From VYFG01 sp965213885 (GTDB lineage Bacteria > Pseudomonadota > Gammaproteobacteria > Arenicellales > Poriferihabitantaceae): a stretch of 64,000 nt of DNA. Below are positions 10,125-19,291 of the stretch, in pieces; position 1 is the first letter of the stretch, and every line of letters begins with the position of its first letter. The stretch spans positions 2,666,001 through 2,730,000 of the forward strand of contig OZ243919.1 in NCBI GenBank assembly GCA_965213885.1, written 5' to 3'. Position numbers and translations under genes: made by a program. The notes beneath the pieces were generated by a model, which had not been told where the DNA came from, ran no database searches, and saw nothing but the letters and a program-made list of their open reading frames with translations.

Positions 10125-10793
10125 GTGATCAAGCTGCGCCCCCTCCAGGACCGGCTGGAACAGATCTATGGTATCGACACCTGTCAGGACGTGGATGACT
10201 TCCTGATTACCGACCGTCACCTCGCCCGGACTCTGGAGGGGCGGAAACATGCGCGGGATACGGACGAACTGCTGCTTGTGCGGGAACAGGATGACGGGCT
10301 GGATGTGTCTTTGTTCCTCGACGCGGACCTGGTGGGCAGGCTGGTTCTGGACGATCCGGAGCACTGTCTTCACGACGGGAACCTGGCCGATTTTTGCACC
10401 GCACTGGAGGGGGTGAGCCATTTCGTCCATCTGATCTGGCGCGCCCGGGAATCACGATCCACCAGCCGCCTTGAACTGGAACTCCAGGCCGAAGTGGACA
10501 AGTTCGTATCCAGCATCAACCTGCTTGACCAGCAGGGGCTGGAGGCGGTGCCTCCCACTTTGCACCACAGGCTGTTTCAACAGGTGAGGTTCGACGACAC
10601 CCTGGATGACAGCGAGCGGAACCGTTACGAGGCGGCCAACCATTACGCGGCCAGGTACTGCCATCATCTGGAGTACCGCTTTCTGCGCCCCTTCAACGCC
10701 GGCCCAAGGGCGATTTTGGATGAGCTCAGGGACTTCTACCGGCTGAACCTGAGAGAAAAGATCGCACGAATCGAGCGGGCCCCTGCAACCTGA
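10125..10793 (+). CDS. Conserved hypothetical protein, second of an unknown pair
   Basis: A 222-residue acidic, soluble protein of unknown function, starting at a GTG 4 bp after the preceding stop. The N terminus (RLEQIYGIDTCQDVDDFLITD) is followed by a charged region (LLLVREQDDGLDVSLFLD) and a long helical C terminus containing RNRYEAANHYAARYCHHLE and LRDFYRLNLREKIARIE. No catalytic or nucleic-acid-binding motif was seen. The tight pairing with the upstream unknown gene suggests that the two products act together, possibly as a complex. Confidence 0.78.
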   Translation: MIKLRPLQDRLEQIYGIDTCQDVDDFLITDRHLARTLEGRKHARDTDELLLVREQDDGLDVSLFLDADLVGRLVLDDPEHCLHDGNLADFCTALEGVSHFVHLIWRARESRSTSRLELELQAEVDKFVSSINLLDQQGLEAVPPTLHHRLFQQVRFDDTLDDSERNRYEAANHYAARYCHHLEYRFLRPFNAGPRAILDELRDFYRLNLREKIARIERAPAT

Positions 10794-10813
10794 CGGGCGA
10801 CACCCCGCGCCCG

Positions 10814-11653
10814 TTATGCCGCGCCGGTCCCACTGTACAGCGCATCGTTCTGCGCGGCCAGTATCCGCCGGTGCCAGCCAAGGGCGGCCTCGTCGAGTTC
10901 CCCGGCCGGGGGATCAACATGACCAAAGTGTCCGAAGCGGTCCTCGCCCCTCACCAGCATGGCGTAGTCCCTGGGCGCCACCATCTGCCGGTTTTGCGGC
11001 GTGATGTAGTTGATGTTGAAGCCAAGCCGCCAGCGCTCGGAATGGTTGGGGCCGGATGCGTGCAGCAGGTGTCCATGGTGCAGGGACATCTCTCCCGCAA
11101 GAAGTTCCACGTGGACGATTTCGCCGGCATCCTCGTCAACCGAGACACTCTGTCCGCGCGTGAGGATATTGTCCGCGGTCCAGGTATCCGAATGGGTGAG
11201 AAGGCCGCCATGGTGGGTTCCCGGCAAAAACTGCATGCACCCGTTCTGCTTGTCCACGTCGCCCAGCGCCAGCCATGCGCTGACCAGACCATCCGTCTCG
11301 GCAAGACCCCAGTAGGTCAGGTCCTGATGCCAGCTGACGAAGCCGCCGCTGTGCGGCGGCTTGAAGAAGAAGGTCCCGCCCCAGACCAGGATGTCCGGAC
11401 CAATGACTGCTTCCACGGCGTCCAGGATGCCCGGATGTCGCACGATCTCGTTGGCAAAGGGGAACAGCACGTGGGGGAAATTCAGCTGTCCCTTGTTACC
11501 GAGCTTCAGCGCCTGGCCTTGCTCCCATGCCCGCGCAAGGTCGGACCCGTACCGTTGGAGTTCGCCGGGACCCAGTACCGGAATGGGGAAACAGAATCCG
11601 TCCCTCCGGTAACTGCTCCGGATCGTATCCGTGCATCCGACGCTCGCTGACAT
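10814..11653 (-). CDS. Phytanoyl-CoA dioxygenase (PhyH) family protein
   Basis: A 279-residue Fe(II)/2-oxoglutarate-dependent oxygenase of the PhyH family. The facial triad is visible as His and Asp in VSWHQDLTYWG (near residue 125) and a distal His in LHHGHLLHASGPNHS, with an Arg in SERWRLGF that would bind 2-oxoglutarate. The family hydroxylates small molecules or acyl chains and the substrate cannot be deduced. An AGGAG site 6 bp before the ATG at 11653 supports this start over the GTG one codon upstream. It converges on the unknown pair and is monocistronic. Confidence 0.87.
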   Translation of the reverse strand: MSASVGCTDTIRSSYRRDGFCFPIPVLGPGELQRYGSDLARAWEQGQALKLGNKGQLNFPHVLFPFANEIVRHPGILDAVEAVIGPDILVWGGTFFFKPPHSGGFVSWHQDLTYWGLAETDGLVSAWLALGDVDKQNGCMQFLPGTHHGGLLTHSDTWTADNILTRGQSVSVDEDAGEIVHVELLAGEMSLHHGHLLHASGPNHSERWRLGFNINYITPQNRQMVAPRDYAMLVRGEDRFGHFGHVDPPAGELDEAALGWHRRILAAQNDALYSGTGAA

Positions 11654-12011
11654 CACGATCTCCTGCCGGGAATGGTAACGCGATTAGATCGCAGCTCCGA
11701 ACCGGATACCAAGCGCCGTCCTGCCGCTTTCGCGACAGTAATTTACGCCTTTGCCACCCACCCGATCACAAGCCGGACCATTGGACATGAAGCAGGCCGT
11801 CGCCGCTTGCGAGGACGAACCGGCCTGGCGACCAGCCCGGGACACCGGCGGGTTTTCCGCCGCACGGCGCGCAGCCCGATCCTGAATGACCGATGCCGGA
11901 CAGGCCACGCACGGATCACCCAACCGTCCCGGTCCTGCCTGTTCCGCCAGCGGATTGGTTGAAACCGGCAAACGCAGTATCATGCCCGCCCCTGCCCCTC
12001 ACCGACGGACA
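11654..12011. other. Intergenic region between divergent genes
   Basis: About 360 bp between the PhyH gene (minus) and the NMT1-like gene (plus). It contains an in-frame upstream extension of the NMT1-like gene as far as 11886, with alternative ATGs at 11886 and 11982, but no conserved domain in that extension. No RNA gene or repeat was recognised. Promoters for both neighbours are expected here but no convincing hexamer pair was found. Confidence 0.4.
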
Positions 12012-12905
12012 ATGCCCACCATCCATATTCAGTTCACGCTCTTTTCCGCATTCTATTCACCGCTCATCGTCACCATGGCGGGCGGCTTCCTGAAGGAGGA
12101 AGGGCTGGAACACCGGTGGTCCGTGGCGCCGCCCGGCAAATCCGCCGTCGAAGCCATCATCGACGGAAGCGCCCATGTCATCCAGTCCGCCCCCAGCCAG
12201 GGATTCAACTCTCTGCTGAAGGGCGAGGCACCGTCCGCGTTCCATTTCGCCCAGGTCAATGAAATGGACGGGTTCTTCATCACCGCGAGGGAGCCTGATC
12301 CGGATTTCACCTGGGACAGGCTGGAGGGCGCGGAAGTGGTGATGTTCCGGGGCGGCCAGCCCAATGCGATGTTCCGGTACGGATGCCACAGAGCGGGGAT
12401 CGACTTTGACCGGATCGTCGCCATCACTCCCGGGGGCGCGGCGGAGATCGATGCGGAGTTTCGCGAAGGCCGGGGGCAATACGTGCAGCAGCAGGGACCG
12501 TTCCCCCACCAGCTGGAGGCGGACGGGATCGGCCATATCGTGGCCCGGGTGGGCCCCAGGATCGGCCCGTGCGCATTTTCCAGCCTGGCGGCTTCCAGGG
12601 AATGGCTGGATTCGGATGCGGCTGCGGCGTTCACCCGGGCCTACGCCAGGGCCCGCCGGTACCTGAACGCCGCCCCCGCCGGAGAAGTGGCGATGCTGGA
12701 GAAGGACTTTTTCCCGCACACCGACCCGGCAGCCCTGGCCAGGTGTATCGAGCATTACCAGCAACTCGGCTGCTGGACCCCCCATGTCTCGATCACGTCG
12801 GCCGCCTACGAGGTTATCCTGGACGTGTTCCAGCATGTCGGCCACATCACGGAACGCTATCCCTACGGGGCCGTCTGTGTGCCGGCGCCGGGGGGGCTGG
12901 CTTGA
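12012..12905 (+). CDS. NMT1/THI5-like periplasmic-binding-fold protein without signal peptide
   Basis: From the ATG at 12012 the protein is about 297 residues and starts MPTIHIQFTLFSAFYSPLIV, which aligns with the first strand of NMT1/THI5-like substrate-binding proteins. The fold markers AGGFLKEEGLEHRW and a GxxxAVEAIIDGSAHVIQ segment are present. It lacks a signal peptide and has no permease or ATPase nearby, unlike a transport protein, so it may act in the cytosol. An earlier ATG at 11982 is possible. The TGA stop overlaps the TTG start of the RraA-like gene, so the two are translationally coupled. Confidence 0.7.
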   Translation: MPTIHIQFTLFSAFYSPLIVTMAGGFLKEEGLEHRWSVAPPGKSAVEAIIDGSAHVIQSAPSQGFNSLLKGEAPSAFHFAQVNEMDGFFITAREPDPDFTWDRLEGAEVVMFRGGQPNAMFRYGCHRAGIDFDRIVAITPGGAAEIDAEFREGRGQYVQQQGPFPHQLEADGIGHIVARVGPRIGPCAFSSLAASREWLDSDAAAAFTRAYARARRYLNAAPAGEVAMLEKDFFPHTDPAALARCIEHYQQLGCWTPHVSITSAAYEVILDVFQHVGHITERYPYGAVCVPAPGGLA

Positions 12906-13384
12906 GTTTCGACACCGCGAGCCTCTGTGACCGGTACGGCAACCGGGTTCAGGTCATCGATGGGGGCTTGCGGCATTTCGGCGGAGTCACCCGGTTTCAC
13001 GGCGAGGTGGTCACACTCCGGGTACAGTCGGATTTCCTCCTGGTGAAAGAATCGCTGTCCCGTCCCGGCAAGGGGCGTGTGCTGGTGGTGGACGGCGGCG
13101 GGGCACGCGGATTCGCCCTGCTGGGAGACCGCCTGGCAGCCCTGGGCGTGTCGAATGGCTGGACCGGTGTCGTGGTGAACGGCTGCATACGGGACTCGGC
13201 GCGGGTCGCCACGATGACCCTTGGTGTGCTCGCACTGGGCACCTGCCCGCGCCGGCCCGCCATGCAGGGAGGCGGCACGGAGGAAGCCACCGTCTCCATC
13301 GGAGGCACCGCCATCGGGCCCGGAAACTGGATCTACATCGATGACGACGGCGTTGTTGTCAGCCGTTCCCCCTTGGCGGTTTGA
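12902..13384 (+). CDS. RraA/HMG-aldolase family protein
   Basis: A 160-residue protein, the normal RraA length, starting at TTG 12902 with (L/M)SFDTASLCDRYGNRVQVID. It contains the family motifs GRVLVVDGGGARGFALLGD, GVVVNGCIRDSA and GNWIYIDDDGVVVS. RraA itself inhibits RNase E, while close relatives are metal-dependent 4-hydroxy-4-methyl-2-oxoglutarate/oxaloacetate aldolases whose Arg and Asp lie in the CIRD segment. The CIRD pair is present, so an aldolase role is possible. The 4-bp overlap with the NMT1-like gene is unusual for rraA and hints at a metabolic role. Confidence 0.82.
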   Translation: MSFDTASLCDRYGNRVQVIDGGLRHFGGVTRFHGEVVTLRVQSDFLLVKESLSRPGKGRVLVVDGGGARGFALLGDRLAALGVSNGWTGVVVNGCIRDSARVATMTLGVLALGTCPRRPAMQGGGTEEATVSIGGTAIGPGNWIYIDDDGVVVSRSPLAV

Positions 13385-13520
13385 TCCTCGGCCGGAGTCC
13401 TGCGGACAACATGGACTGGCCGGGCCTGTGGTGTATCGGTGTAATTGTCGATAGATTCGGCGGGCACGGGAGCACGCAGACCCGGCTACAGAACAACCAA
13501 CTTCACTGAAATTGTCCAAC

Positions 13521-14438
13521 ATGAGAATCGCAGTCATCGGCGCCGGAGCCATGGGCTCCGTCTATGCCGGATTGCTGGCGGATGCCGGCAACGAGGTCCA
13601 CGTGGTCGACATCTGGCAGGAGCATATCGATGCGATCCGGAATCTTGGCCTCAGGGTGGAGGGTGCGAGCGGCGACCGGACGGTAACCGTCGGTGCCCAT
13701 ACCACTACCGACAGCATCGGTGTCTGCGACCTCGTGATCATCGCGACCAAGGCTTCCGGGGTTGCCGACGCGGCGAGGGCTGCCGGGAGTATTGTCGGCG
13801 CGGAAAGCCTGATCCTGACCATCCAGAACGGGCTTGGCGCGGGGGAACGGATCAGGGCCGCTATCGAGAGCGACAGCATCCTGCTCGGCGTGGCCGGCGG
13901 CTTCGGCGCTTCGGTGAAAGGCCCGGGCCATGTCCACCACAACGGGATGCAGCTGGTCCGCATCGGCGAAATGTCCGGAACACTGACCGACCGCGTGGAG
14001 CGGGTGGCGGAGGTCTGGCGTGACGCCGGTTTCAACGTCAGAACCTTCAGGGACATCCATCAGCTCATCTGGGAAAAATTTATCTGCAACGTGGCATTCA
14101 GTGCACCCTGCACCGTGTTCAACCGCACCATCGGGGAAATGATGGCCGACCGGGAATCCTGGTCGGTGTCGTTGGGCTGCGCCAGGGAAGCGGATGCCGT
14201 CGCGCGCAGGAAAGGTATCCGTCTGGATTTCGACAGCGTGGACCGCTACGTATCCGCCTTCGGCGGCAACATCCCCGATTCACGCCCGTCCATGCTGCTG
14301 GACCACCTCGCCCGCCGACGGTCCGAAATCGACGCCATCAACGGCATGGTGCCCCTCGTGGCCTCGGAGGTGGGTCTCGATGCACCCTATAACGAGGTGG
14401 TTTCGGCGATCGTCCGCGCCAGGGAAGCGGAGTTCTAG
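13521..14438 (+). CDS. Ketopantoate reductase (PanE/ApbA) family protein
   Basis: A 305-residue NAD(P)-dependent 2-oxoacid reductase. The start at ATG 13521 gives MRIAVIGAGAMGSVYAGLLADAG, the Rossmann fold motif at the extreme N terminus. LTIQNGLGAGERI and WEKFICNVAFSAPC supply the conserved Asn and catalytic Lys region of PanE. The C-terminal helical domain contains RPSMLLDHLARRRSEIDAINGMV, the typical dimer and substrate segment. Members include true pantoate synthesis enzymes and many paralogues with other 2-oxoacid substrates. Placement in a catabolic region rather than with panB/panC leaves the substrate open. Confidence 0.85.
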   Translation: MRIAVIGAGAMGSVYAGLLADAGNEVHVVDIWQEHIDAIRNLGLRVEGASGDRTVTVGAHTTTDSIGVCDLVIIATKASGVADAARAAGSIVGAESLILTIQNGLGAGERIRAAIESDSILLGVAGGFGASVKGPGHVHHNGMQLVRIGEMSGTLTDRVERVAEVWRDAGFNVRTFRDIHQLIWEKFICNVAFSAPCTVFNRTIGEMMADRESWSVSLGCAREADAVARRKGIRLDFDSVDRYVSAFGGNIPDSRPSMLLDHLARRRSEIDAINGMVPLVASEVGLDAPYNEVVSAIVRAREAEF

Positions 14439-14457
14439 TCCGGGACGCGCGCTGCGG

Positions 14458-15996
14458 CTACCATTTGCATATCCATTCGTTGTCCACCCCGGGGCAGGGA
14501 GGAAACCGTTCCGTCAAAATGTCTCGGAGCGCCGCCGTCACAGCGGCTGTACCGGGTTCGCCGTACCGATTCAACCGCTCCGCCGGATCCTCCGCCAGAT
14601 CGTACAGTTCTCCCCATTCGGGATGCCCGGGGTACAGGGTCAGGCGCCAGCCCGCGGTTCTGACCGTCTGGTTGTAGAGATCCGCGCGGACCGTGGGATG
14701 ATATTCCCCGAAGTCGAATTCCCGCCAGGAGGGCGCACGATCCGCGAGCAGCGGCGCCATGCTGGCCCCGTCAAAGTCATGACCCTTCCCGGGTACCCCC
14801 GCCAGATCGAGCATCGTGGGCGCCAGGTCGATGTGGCTGGTCAGGGCGTCCACGACGGCCCCCGCCGGAATTCCGGGGCCCTGCATCAGGCAGGACACCT
14901 CGGTCAGTTGCCGGTACGGCGGCGGGCCCTTGTGCAGCAGGCCATGGTCCCCCAGCAATTCACCGTGATCGGAGGTGAACAGGACGATCGTACTGTCCGT
15001 GAGCCCGGCATGACCCAGGGTTTCCAGCAGGCGGCCCACCTGGTCATCGATCATCCGGACGGTGGCATGGGTGTACGCGATGGCGCGTCCGAGCGATTCA
15101 TCACCGATCGAGTCTGTCGTGATCATCGAGCCGCCCTCCAGATCCGTCCGTGCCGCCCAGTACAGTTCCCTGAATCCCGCTCCCTCGGGATAGAGTTCCC
15201 GGAAATAGGACAACTGGCGGCTGCGCTCCTCGTCCGACGCCCGGGGAACCGGCATTCCGGCAGGATCGAACCGGTCCGCATATGCCGCCGGGGGATCAAA
15301 CGGGTGGTGCGGGTCCGGGTAGGAAACGAACAGGAAAAAGGGCGTGGACGTGCTGGCAGCCTGCCCGATGAACGACACGGCGCGGTCCGTGATCCAGGTG
15401 TTGTAGTGGTGCTCCACGGGAATGGCCGAACGCCAGATCTCGTCCAGGTCCGCCGGGGGCGGCTCGGGCGCGCTGGTGGGCAGCAGCAGCGGGATGGAGT
15501 CCGGATGGTTCTCACGCAGCCAGTTGGCATAGTGCCCGGCGAGATGGGCGGTATCCGATTCTCCGAGCAGGAGGTCCAGTGTCCGGAATCCGTAGTGGGG
15601 TCCGCTCCAACCCTCGGATTCGGGCAGGTCCCAGAAGGCTCTTGAATCCGGCATGCGGTATTCCGGCGGGGCCAGCAGGGGCTCCAGGTGCATCTTGCCG
15701 ACTGCATGGGTCCTATAGCCCGCCGCGGCAAGGGTGTCCGTCACCACCGGCACATTTCCGGGTAGCGCCATGCCGTTCATCACCAGGCCGTGATGACGCG
15801 GATACAGGCCGGAGAGCATGGTGGCCCTGCTGGGTGAGCAGATCTGCATCGGCGTACTGTGCCGGCAAAAACGGGTCCCGTTCGCGGCGATGCTGTCGAT
15901 ATGCGCAGTGCTCGCCTGCGGGTTGCCCGCGCACCCGAGGCTGTCCGATCGTTGCTGGTCGGTGCAGATGACGAGGAAGTTCGGCCGGCCGGTCAT
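14458..15996 (-). CDS. Type I sulfatase / alkaline-phosphatase superfamily hydrolase
   Basis: A 512-residue sulfatase. The metal-binding start NFLVICTDQQRSDSLGC and the formylglycine motif C-S-P-S-R-A at about residues 53-58 are intact, followed by TMLSGLYPRHHG. A later DHGELLGDHGLLHKGPP block gives the remaining metal ligands. The CSPSR cysteine would be converted to formylglycine by a generating enzyme encoded elsewhere. No signal peptide is present, so it may be cytosolic, as in choline-sulfatase-like members. Its start overlaps the 3' end of the upstream amidase gene by 4 bp, so the two are coupled. Confidence 0.9.
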   Translation of the reverse strand: MTGRPNFLVICTDQQRSDSLGCAGNPQASTAHIDSIAANGTRFCRHSTPMQICSPSRATMLSGLYPRHHGLVMNGMALPGNVPVVTDTLAAAGYRTHAVGKMHLEPLLAPPEYRMPDSRAFWDLPESEGWSGPHYGFRTLDLLLGESDTAHLAGHYANWLRENHPDSIPLLLPTSAPEPPPADLDEIWRSAIPVEHHYNTWITDRAVSFIGQAASTSTPFFLFVSYPDPHHPFDPPAAYADRFDPAGMPVPRASDEERSRQLSYFRELYPEGAGFRELYWAARTDLEGGSMITTDSIGDESLGRAIAYTHATVRMIDDQVGRLLETLGHAGLTDSTIVLFTSDHGELLGDHGLLHKGPPPYRQLTEVSCLMQGPGIPAGAVVDALTSHIDLAPTMLDLAGVPGKGHDFDGASMAPLLADRAPSWREFDFGEYHPTVRADLYNQTVRTAGWRLTLYPGHPEWGELYDLAEDPAERLNRYGEPGTAAVTAALRDILTERFPPCPGVDNEWICKW

Positions 15997-17447
15997 GACG
16001 ATTCCGGAACCACGGGAGACGCAATATCCGGAGGACGGTACCCGCCGCCCGTGCGTTCGATCTCCTCAAGGACCGCGAGCACGATATCCTCCCGCCAGGG
16101 AGCGGCGACTACCTGCACGCCGACGGGCAGATTCCCGGCTGCGCCGCTACCCGACCTGACCACGCCGCAGGGCCATCCGAGCAGGTTGTATACGGTCACG
16201 GGACTCCAGTGGTCATAGTCCATTGCCACCACCGCTCCGTGGGGCCTCGCGGGCGAGATGGACGGGGCGCACAGGATGGCGTCATGGTTCCGCATGAAAC
16301 CAAGTGCCCTGCCGCGGACGCGGTCAATACGTTGCAGCAGGCGGTTGTCCACGGTACTGTCCCCCGGCAGGGTGAAGCCCGACAAAAGGACCTTCAGTTC
16401 CGGGCCGGGTGCCCGGGTCCCGTGTGCCTCCAGGAGCTCGTGCAGTATTCCTCCCAGCAGGGACCGGCGGAGCTCGATCAGGAGACGGGACAGTTCGGGC
16501 AGTTCCGCCGGACGGTCCTCCAGGAGCACCGCTCCCCGGTCCGCCAGCTTCGTCACCGCATCGTGCACCACGCAGCATACTTCCGCGTCGGGTGTCACGA
16601 TACCGTTGTCCAGGTGCCAGGCGATCCTGAGGCCCCCGATGTCCACGTCACGGGGATCACGCATGCTGGCCGGGACGACTCCCGGGTCCACATCATCCGG
16701 GCCCGCGATGCATGACAGCGCCGGCCACAGATCCTCGACGTGACGGGCGATGGGCCCGATCTGGGTCAGGCAGTCGAACGCGCCGAGGCCCCAGGGAATG
16801 ATATGGCCCGTACGCGGCACACGGCCCGACGTGGGCTTGATCCCCGCCACTCCGCAGAAATGTGCCGGCTCGCGGATGCTGCCGCCGGTGTCGGAGCCAA
16901 GTTCCAGGTAGGATCCGGCCGAGGCCACCAGTGCCGCCGATCCGCCGCTGCTGCCCCCGGGACTGCGTGCCGGGTCGTAGGGATTGCAGGTGCGGCCGTA
17001 GATGGTGTTGACGGTTTCCCCGCCCATGGTCAGCTCCGGAGTGTTGGTTTTCGCCAGCAGTACCGCACCGGCCCCCCCGAGCCGGCTTGCCACCGTCGCA
17101 TCCCGTGCCGGCACGAAACCGCGCCTGCCCCCGGTGCCCCCGGTGGTTACGATGCCCGCCGTGTCGATGGAATCCTTCAGGCTGATGGGGACGCCGTGAA
17201 GCGGGCCGCGGAACCGGCCCGCGGACGCCTCCCGGTCGCAGTTCCCGGCCTCCTCGAGCGCACGGTCAGCCGCCACCTGGACAGCGGCGTTGATGACCGG
17301 GTTGACCCGGGCGATCTGTTCGAGGCAGGCCTCGGTCACCGTTCGTGAGGTCAGTTCCCCGCCGCGGATGGTCCGGGCCAGCCGGGCGGCGGACCAGAAC
17401 AGGAAATCCGGCGGGGAAAACGGGGTCATCGGCGAATCGGCCGTCAC
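15993..17447 (-). CDS. Amidase signature family hydrolase
   Basis: A 484-residue amidase with the Ser-cisSer-Lys triad: Lys in GVPISLKDSIDTAG, cis-Ser in RSPGGSSGGSAALVA, and the nucleophile Ser in GSDTGGSIREPAHFCG. Family members hydrolyse carboxamides and include GatA, allophanate hydrolase and many catabolic amidases. No GatB/C partner is nearby, so a catabolic role is favoured. ATG codons at 17447 and 17429 are both usable. It is the first gene of a two-gene minus-strand unit with the sulfatase, which suggests a substrate carrying both a sulfate (or phosphonate) ester and an amide bond; this is inference. Confidence 0.88.
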   Translation of the reverse strand: MTADSPMTPFSPPDFLFWSAARLARTIRGGELTSRTVTEACLEQIARVNPVINAAVQVAADRALEEAGNCDREASAGRFRGPLHGVPISLKDSIDTAGIVTTGGTGGRRGFVPARDATVASRLGGAGAVLLAKTNTPELTMGGETVNTIYGRTCNPYDPARSPGGSSGGSAALVASAGSYLELGSDTGGSIREPAHFCGVAGIKPTSGRVPRTGHIIPWGLGAFDCLTQIGPIARHVEDLWPALSCIAGPDDVDPGVVPASMRDPRDVDIGGLRIAWHLDNGIVTPDAEVCCVVHDAVTKLADRGAVLLEDRPAELPELSRLLIELRRSLLGGILHELLEAHGTRAPGPELKVLLSGFTLPGDSTVDNRLLQRIDRVRGRALGFMRNHDAILCAPSISPARPHGAVVAMDYDHWSPVTVYNLLGWPCGVVRSGSGAAGNLPVGVQVVAAPWREDIVLAVLEEIERTGGGYRPPDIASPVVPESS

Positions 17448-17520
17448 GGAGGTGGGGGATTTTCGACTATACGGGACCGGATAGGGAATTGGTCCCGCCT
17501 GTCGCAGAAGCTACAATCTC

Positions 17521-18810
17521 GTGATGAATCAGGCAACAAGTCCCCAGCGCCTCGCCCCCATTCTCCTGTCCACCTGGGCATTGCTGCTCGGATTCGGTAT
17601 CCTGATGCTGGGCGATGGACTGCAGGCCACCCTGCTGGCAGTGCGCGCGGACCAGGAGGGGTTCAGCGCTACGGTCACCGGCCTGATCATGTCCTCCTTC
17701 TACATCGGCTTTCTGACCGGCTCCATCCTGGCGCCCAGGATCATGGTGCAGGTGGGGCATGTACGGGTCTTTGCCGCGTTTGCGGCCATGGCATCGGCCG
17801 CGGTCCTCGTGCACGCCGTGTTCATCACGATCTGGATATGGATTGTCCTCAGACTGGTTAGCGGATTCTGCTTTGCCGGGCTCTATGTGGTGGCGGAAAG
17901 CTGGCTCAACGAGCGCGCCACCAACCAGACCCGGGGCAAGTTGCTGTCCATCTACATGGTGGTCACATACGTCGGCGTGGGCCTTGGGCAACTCATGCTG
18001 AACCTGGCGGATCCCCGCGGCTATCCGCTGTTCGTGCTCACATCCATCCTGATCTCCATCGCGGTGGTACCCCTGCTGCTGTCCGCGACGGAATCGCCCG
18101 GCCACGAGAAGTCGGTGAACATCCGGATCCCCGAACTCTACCGGATATCCCCCCTGGGGATGCTGGGCATGTTCATGGTGGGACTGGTCACCGCGACGTT
18201 TTTCGCCCTGGGCCCGGTATATGCCCAGCGTCTCGGACTTACGCTCCGCGAGATTTCCTGGTTCATGACCGGGGCCGTGGTCGGCACGGTGCTGTTTCAG
18301 TGGCCCATCGGAGCGCTGTCCGACCGGTTCGACCGACGCAAGGTGCTGACCGTAACCACGGTGCTGGCCGGATTGTCCGCCATCGCCTGCATCCCACTGT
18401 CCCGCGGAGACAGCCTGGTTCTGCTGCTGGCGGTGGGAGGATTCTGTGGACTCGCGCTGCCGCTCTACTCGGTGTGCATCGCCTACATCAACGATCATCT
18501 CGACCCCAGCCAGATGATTGCGGCCAGCGGCACGCTGGTGCTGGTCGGCGGACTTGGCGCCGTCGTCGGCCCCATGATCGTGGCCGCCACGATGGACAGG
18601 TTCGGCATCAGCTGGTTCTTCTGGTGCATGGGTTTCGCGCACCTGTTCACCGGCCTTTTCGGAACCTACCGCATGACCCGGCGCCGGGTGTTCAGGAAGG
18701 GACCGCGGTTGTCGGTCACTCCCACGGCGATGCATCCTTCGAGCGCGGCATTCGAATGCATGCAGCAGCATGCCAAGGAGGATTGGGAATCCGGTGAACA
18801 GTCGTCCTAG
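17521..18810 (+). CDS. MFS transporter, YcaD-like
   Basis: A 429-residue integral membrane protein with about 12 hydrophobic segments. The loop between segments 2 and 3 and the matching loop in the second half (GALSDRFDRRKVL) are the MFS signature. RLVSGFCFAGLYVVAESWLNE in segment 4 to 5 is typical of the YcaD/UMF1-like group. Translation can start at GTG 17521 or the adjacent ATG at 17524. It is transcribed divergently from the amidase-sulfatase pair with only 73 bp between starts, so it may import or export a related compound. Substrate unknown. Confidence 0.85.
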   Translation: MMNQATSPQRLAPILLSTWALLLGFGILMLGDGLQATLLAVRADQEGFSATVTGLIMSSFYIGFLTGSILAPRIMVQVGHVRVFAAFAAMASAAVLVHAVFITIWIWIVLRLVSGFCFAGLYVVAESWLNERATNQTRGKLLSIYMVVTYVGVGLGQLMLNLADPRGYPLFVLTSILISIAVVPLLLSATESPGHEKSVNIRIPELYRISPLGMLGMFMVGLVTATFFALGPVYAQRLGLTLREISWFMTGAVVGTVLFQWPIGALSDRFDRRKVLTVTTVLAGLSAIACIPLSRGDSLVLLLAVGGFCGLALPLYSVCIAYINDHLDPSQMIAASGTLVLVGGLGAVVGPMIVAATMDRFGISWFFWCMGFAHLFTGLFGTYRMTRRRVFRKGPRLSVTPTAMHPSSAAFECMQQHAKEDWESGEQSS

Positions 18811-18886
18811 GTGCCGGGACGGTATTCGGCCGGGGCAGGACGGCCCATGCGTGCTGCAAGGCGGACCGGGCAGTCCTGTCCGTCCA

Positions 18887-19270
18887 CTACAGCTGATCGA
18901 CCAGGGACTTGATATGGTTGATCCGCACCGTCACCTCCTCTTCCAGGAGGCGCACCTCGCTGACCAGCGCCTCCTTTCCGACCGCGACGGACTTTCTCGC
19001 TTTCATCAGGCTGTCCAGATCCGCCACGGCGGCCCGTAATTCCGCGGAACTTTCAAACAGGACCCGGGTTTCCCTGGTTCCGCTGTCCACCAGGGTGGAT
19101 TTTTTCAGTTGCGGAAACCGGTACTTCCGGGTGACCGGCAGAAAGGATCCCTTCTTCCGGTCATAGATGATGCGGAGTATGTCCATATTGTTCACGGAAT
19201 ACAGCTCGTAACGGGCGATCTCGTCAGGGTTCTGAATCCCCATTTTGTCCAATGCTTCATGTTTCCTCAT
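18887..19270 (-). CDS. YaeH/DUF3461 family protein
   Basis: A 127-residue cytosolic protein that matches the E. coli YaeH family: MGIQNPDEIARYELYS corresponds to the conserved start GI-NPEEI-RY-L, and NNMDILRIIYDRKKGSFLP follows at the family position. The C-terminal half is a predicted coiled coil (EALVSEVRLLEEEVTVRIN). Function is unknown for the family. It begins 22 bp after the ABC ATPase gene on the same strand and is probably the last gene of that operon, a placement not expected for YaeH. Confidence 0.8.
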   Translation of the reverse strand: MRKHEALDKMGIQNPDEIARYELYSVNNMDILRIIYDRKKGSFLPVTRKYRFPQLKKSTLVDSGTRETRVLFESSAELRAAVADLDSLMKARKSVAVGKEALVSEVRLLEEEVTVRINHIKSLVDQL

Positions 19271-19291
19271 TGTCGTCTCCGCTACAGGCCA

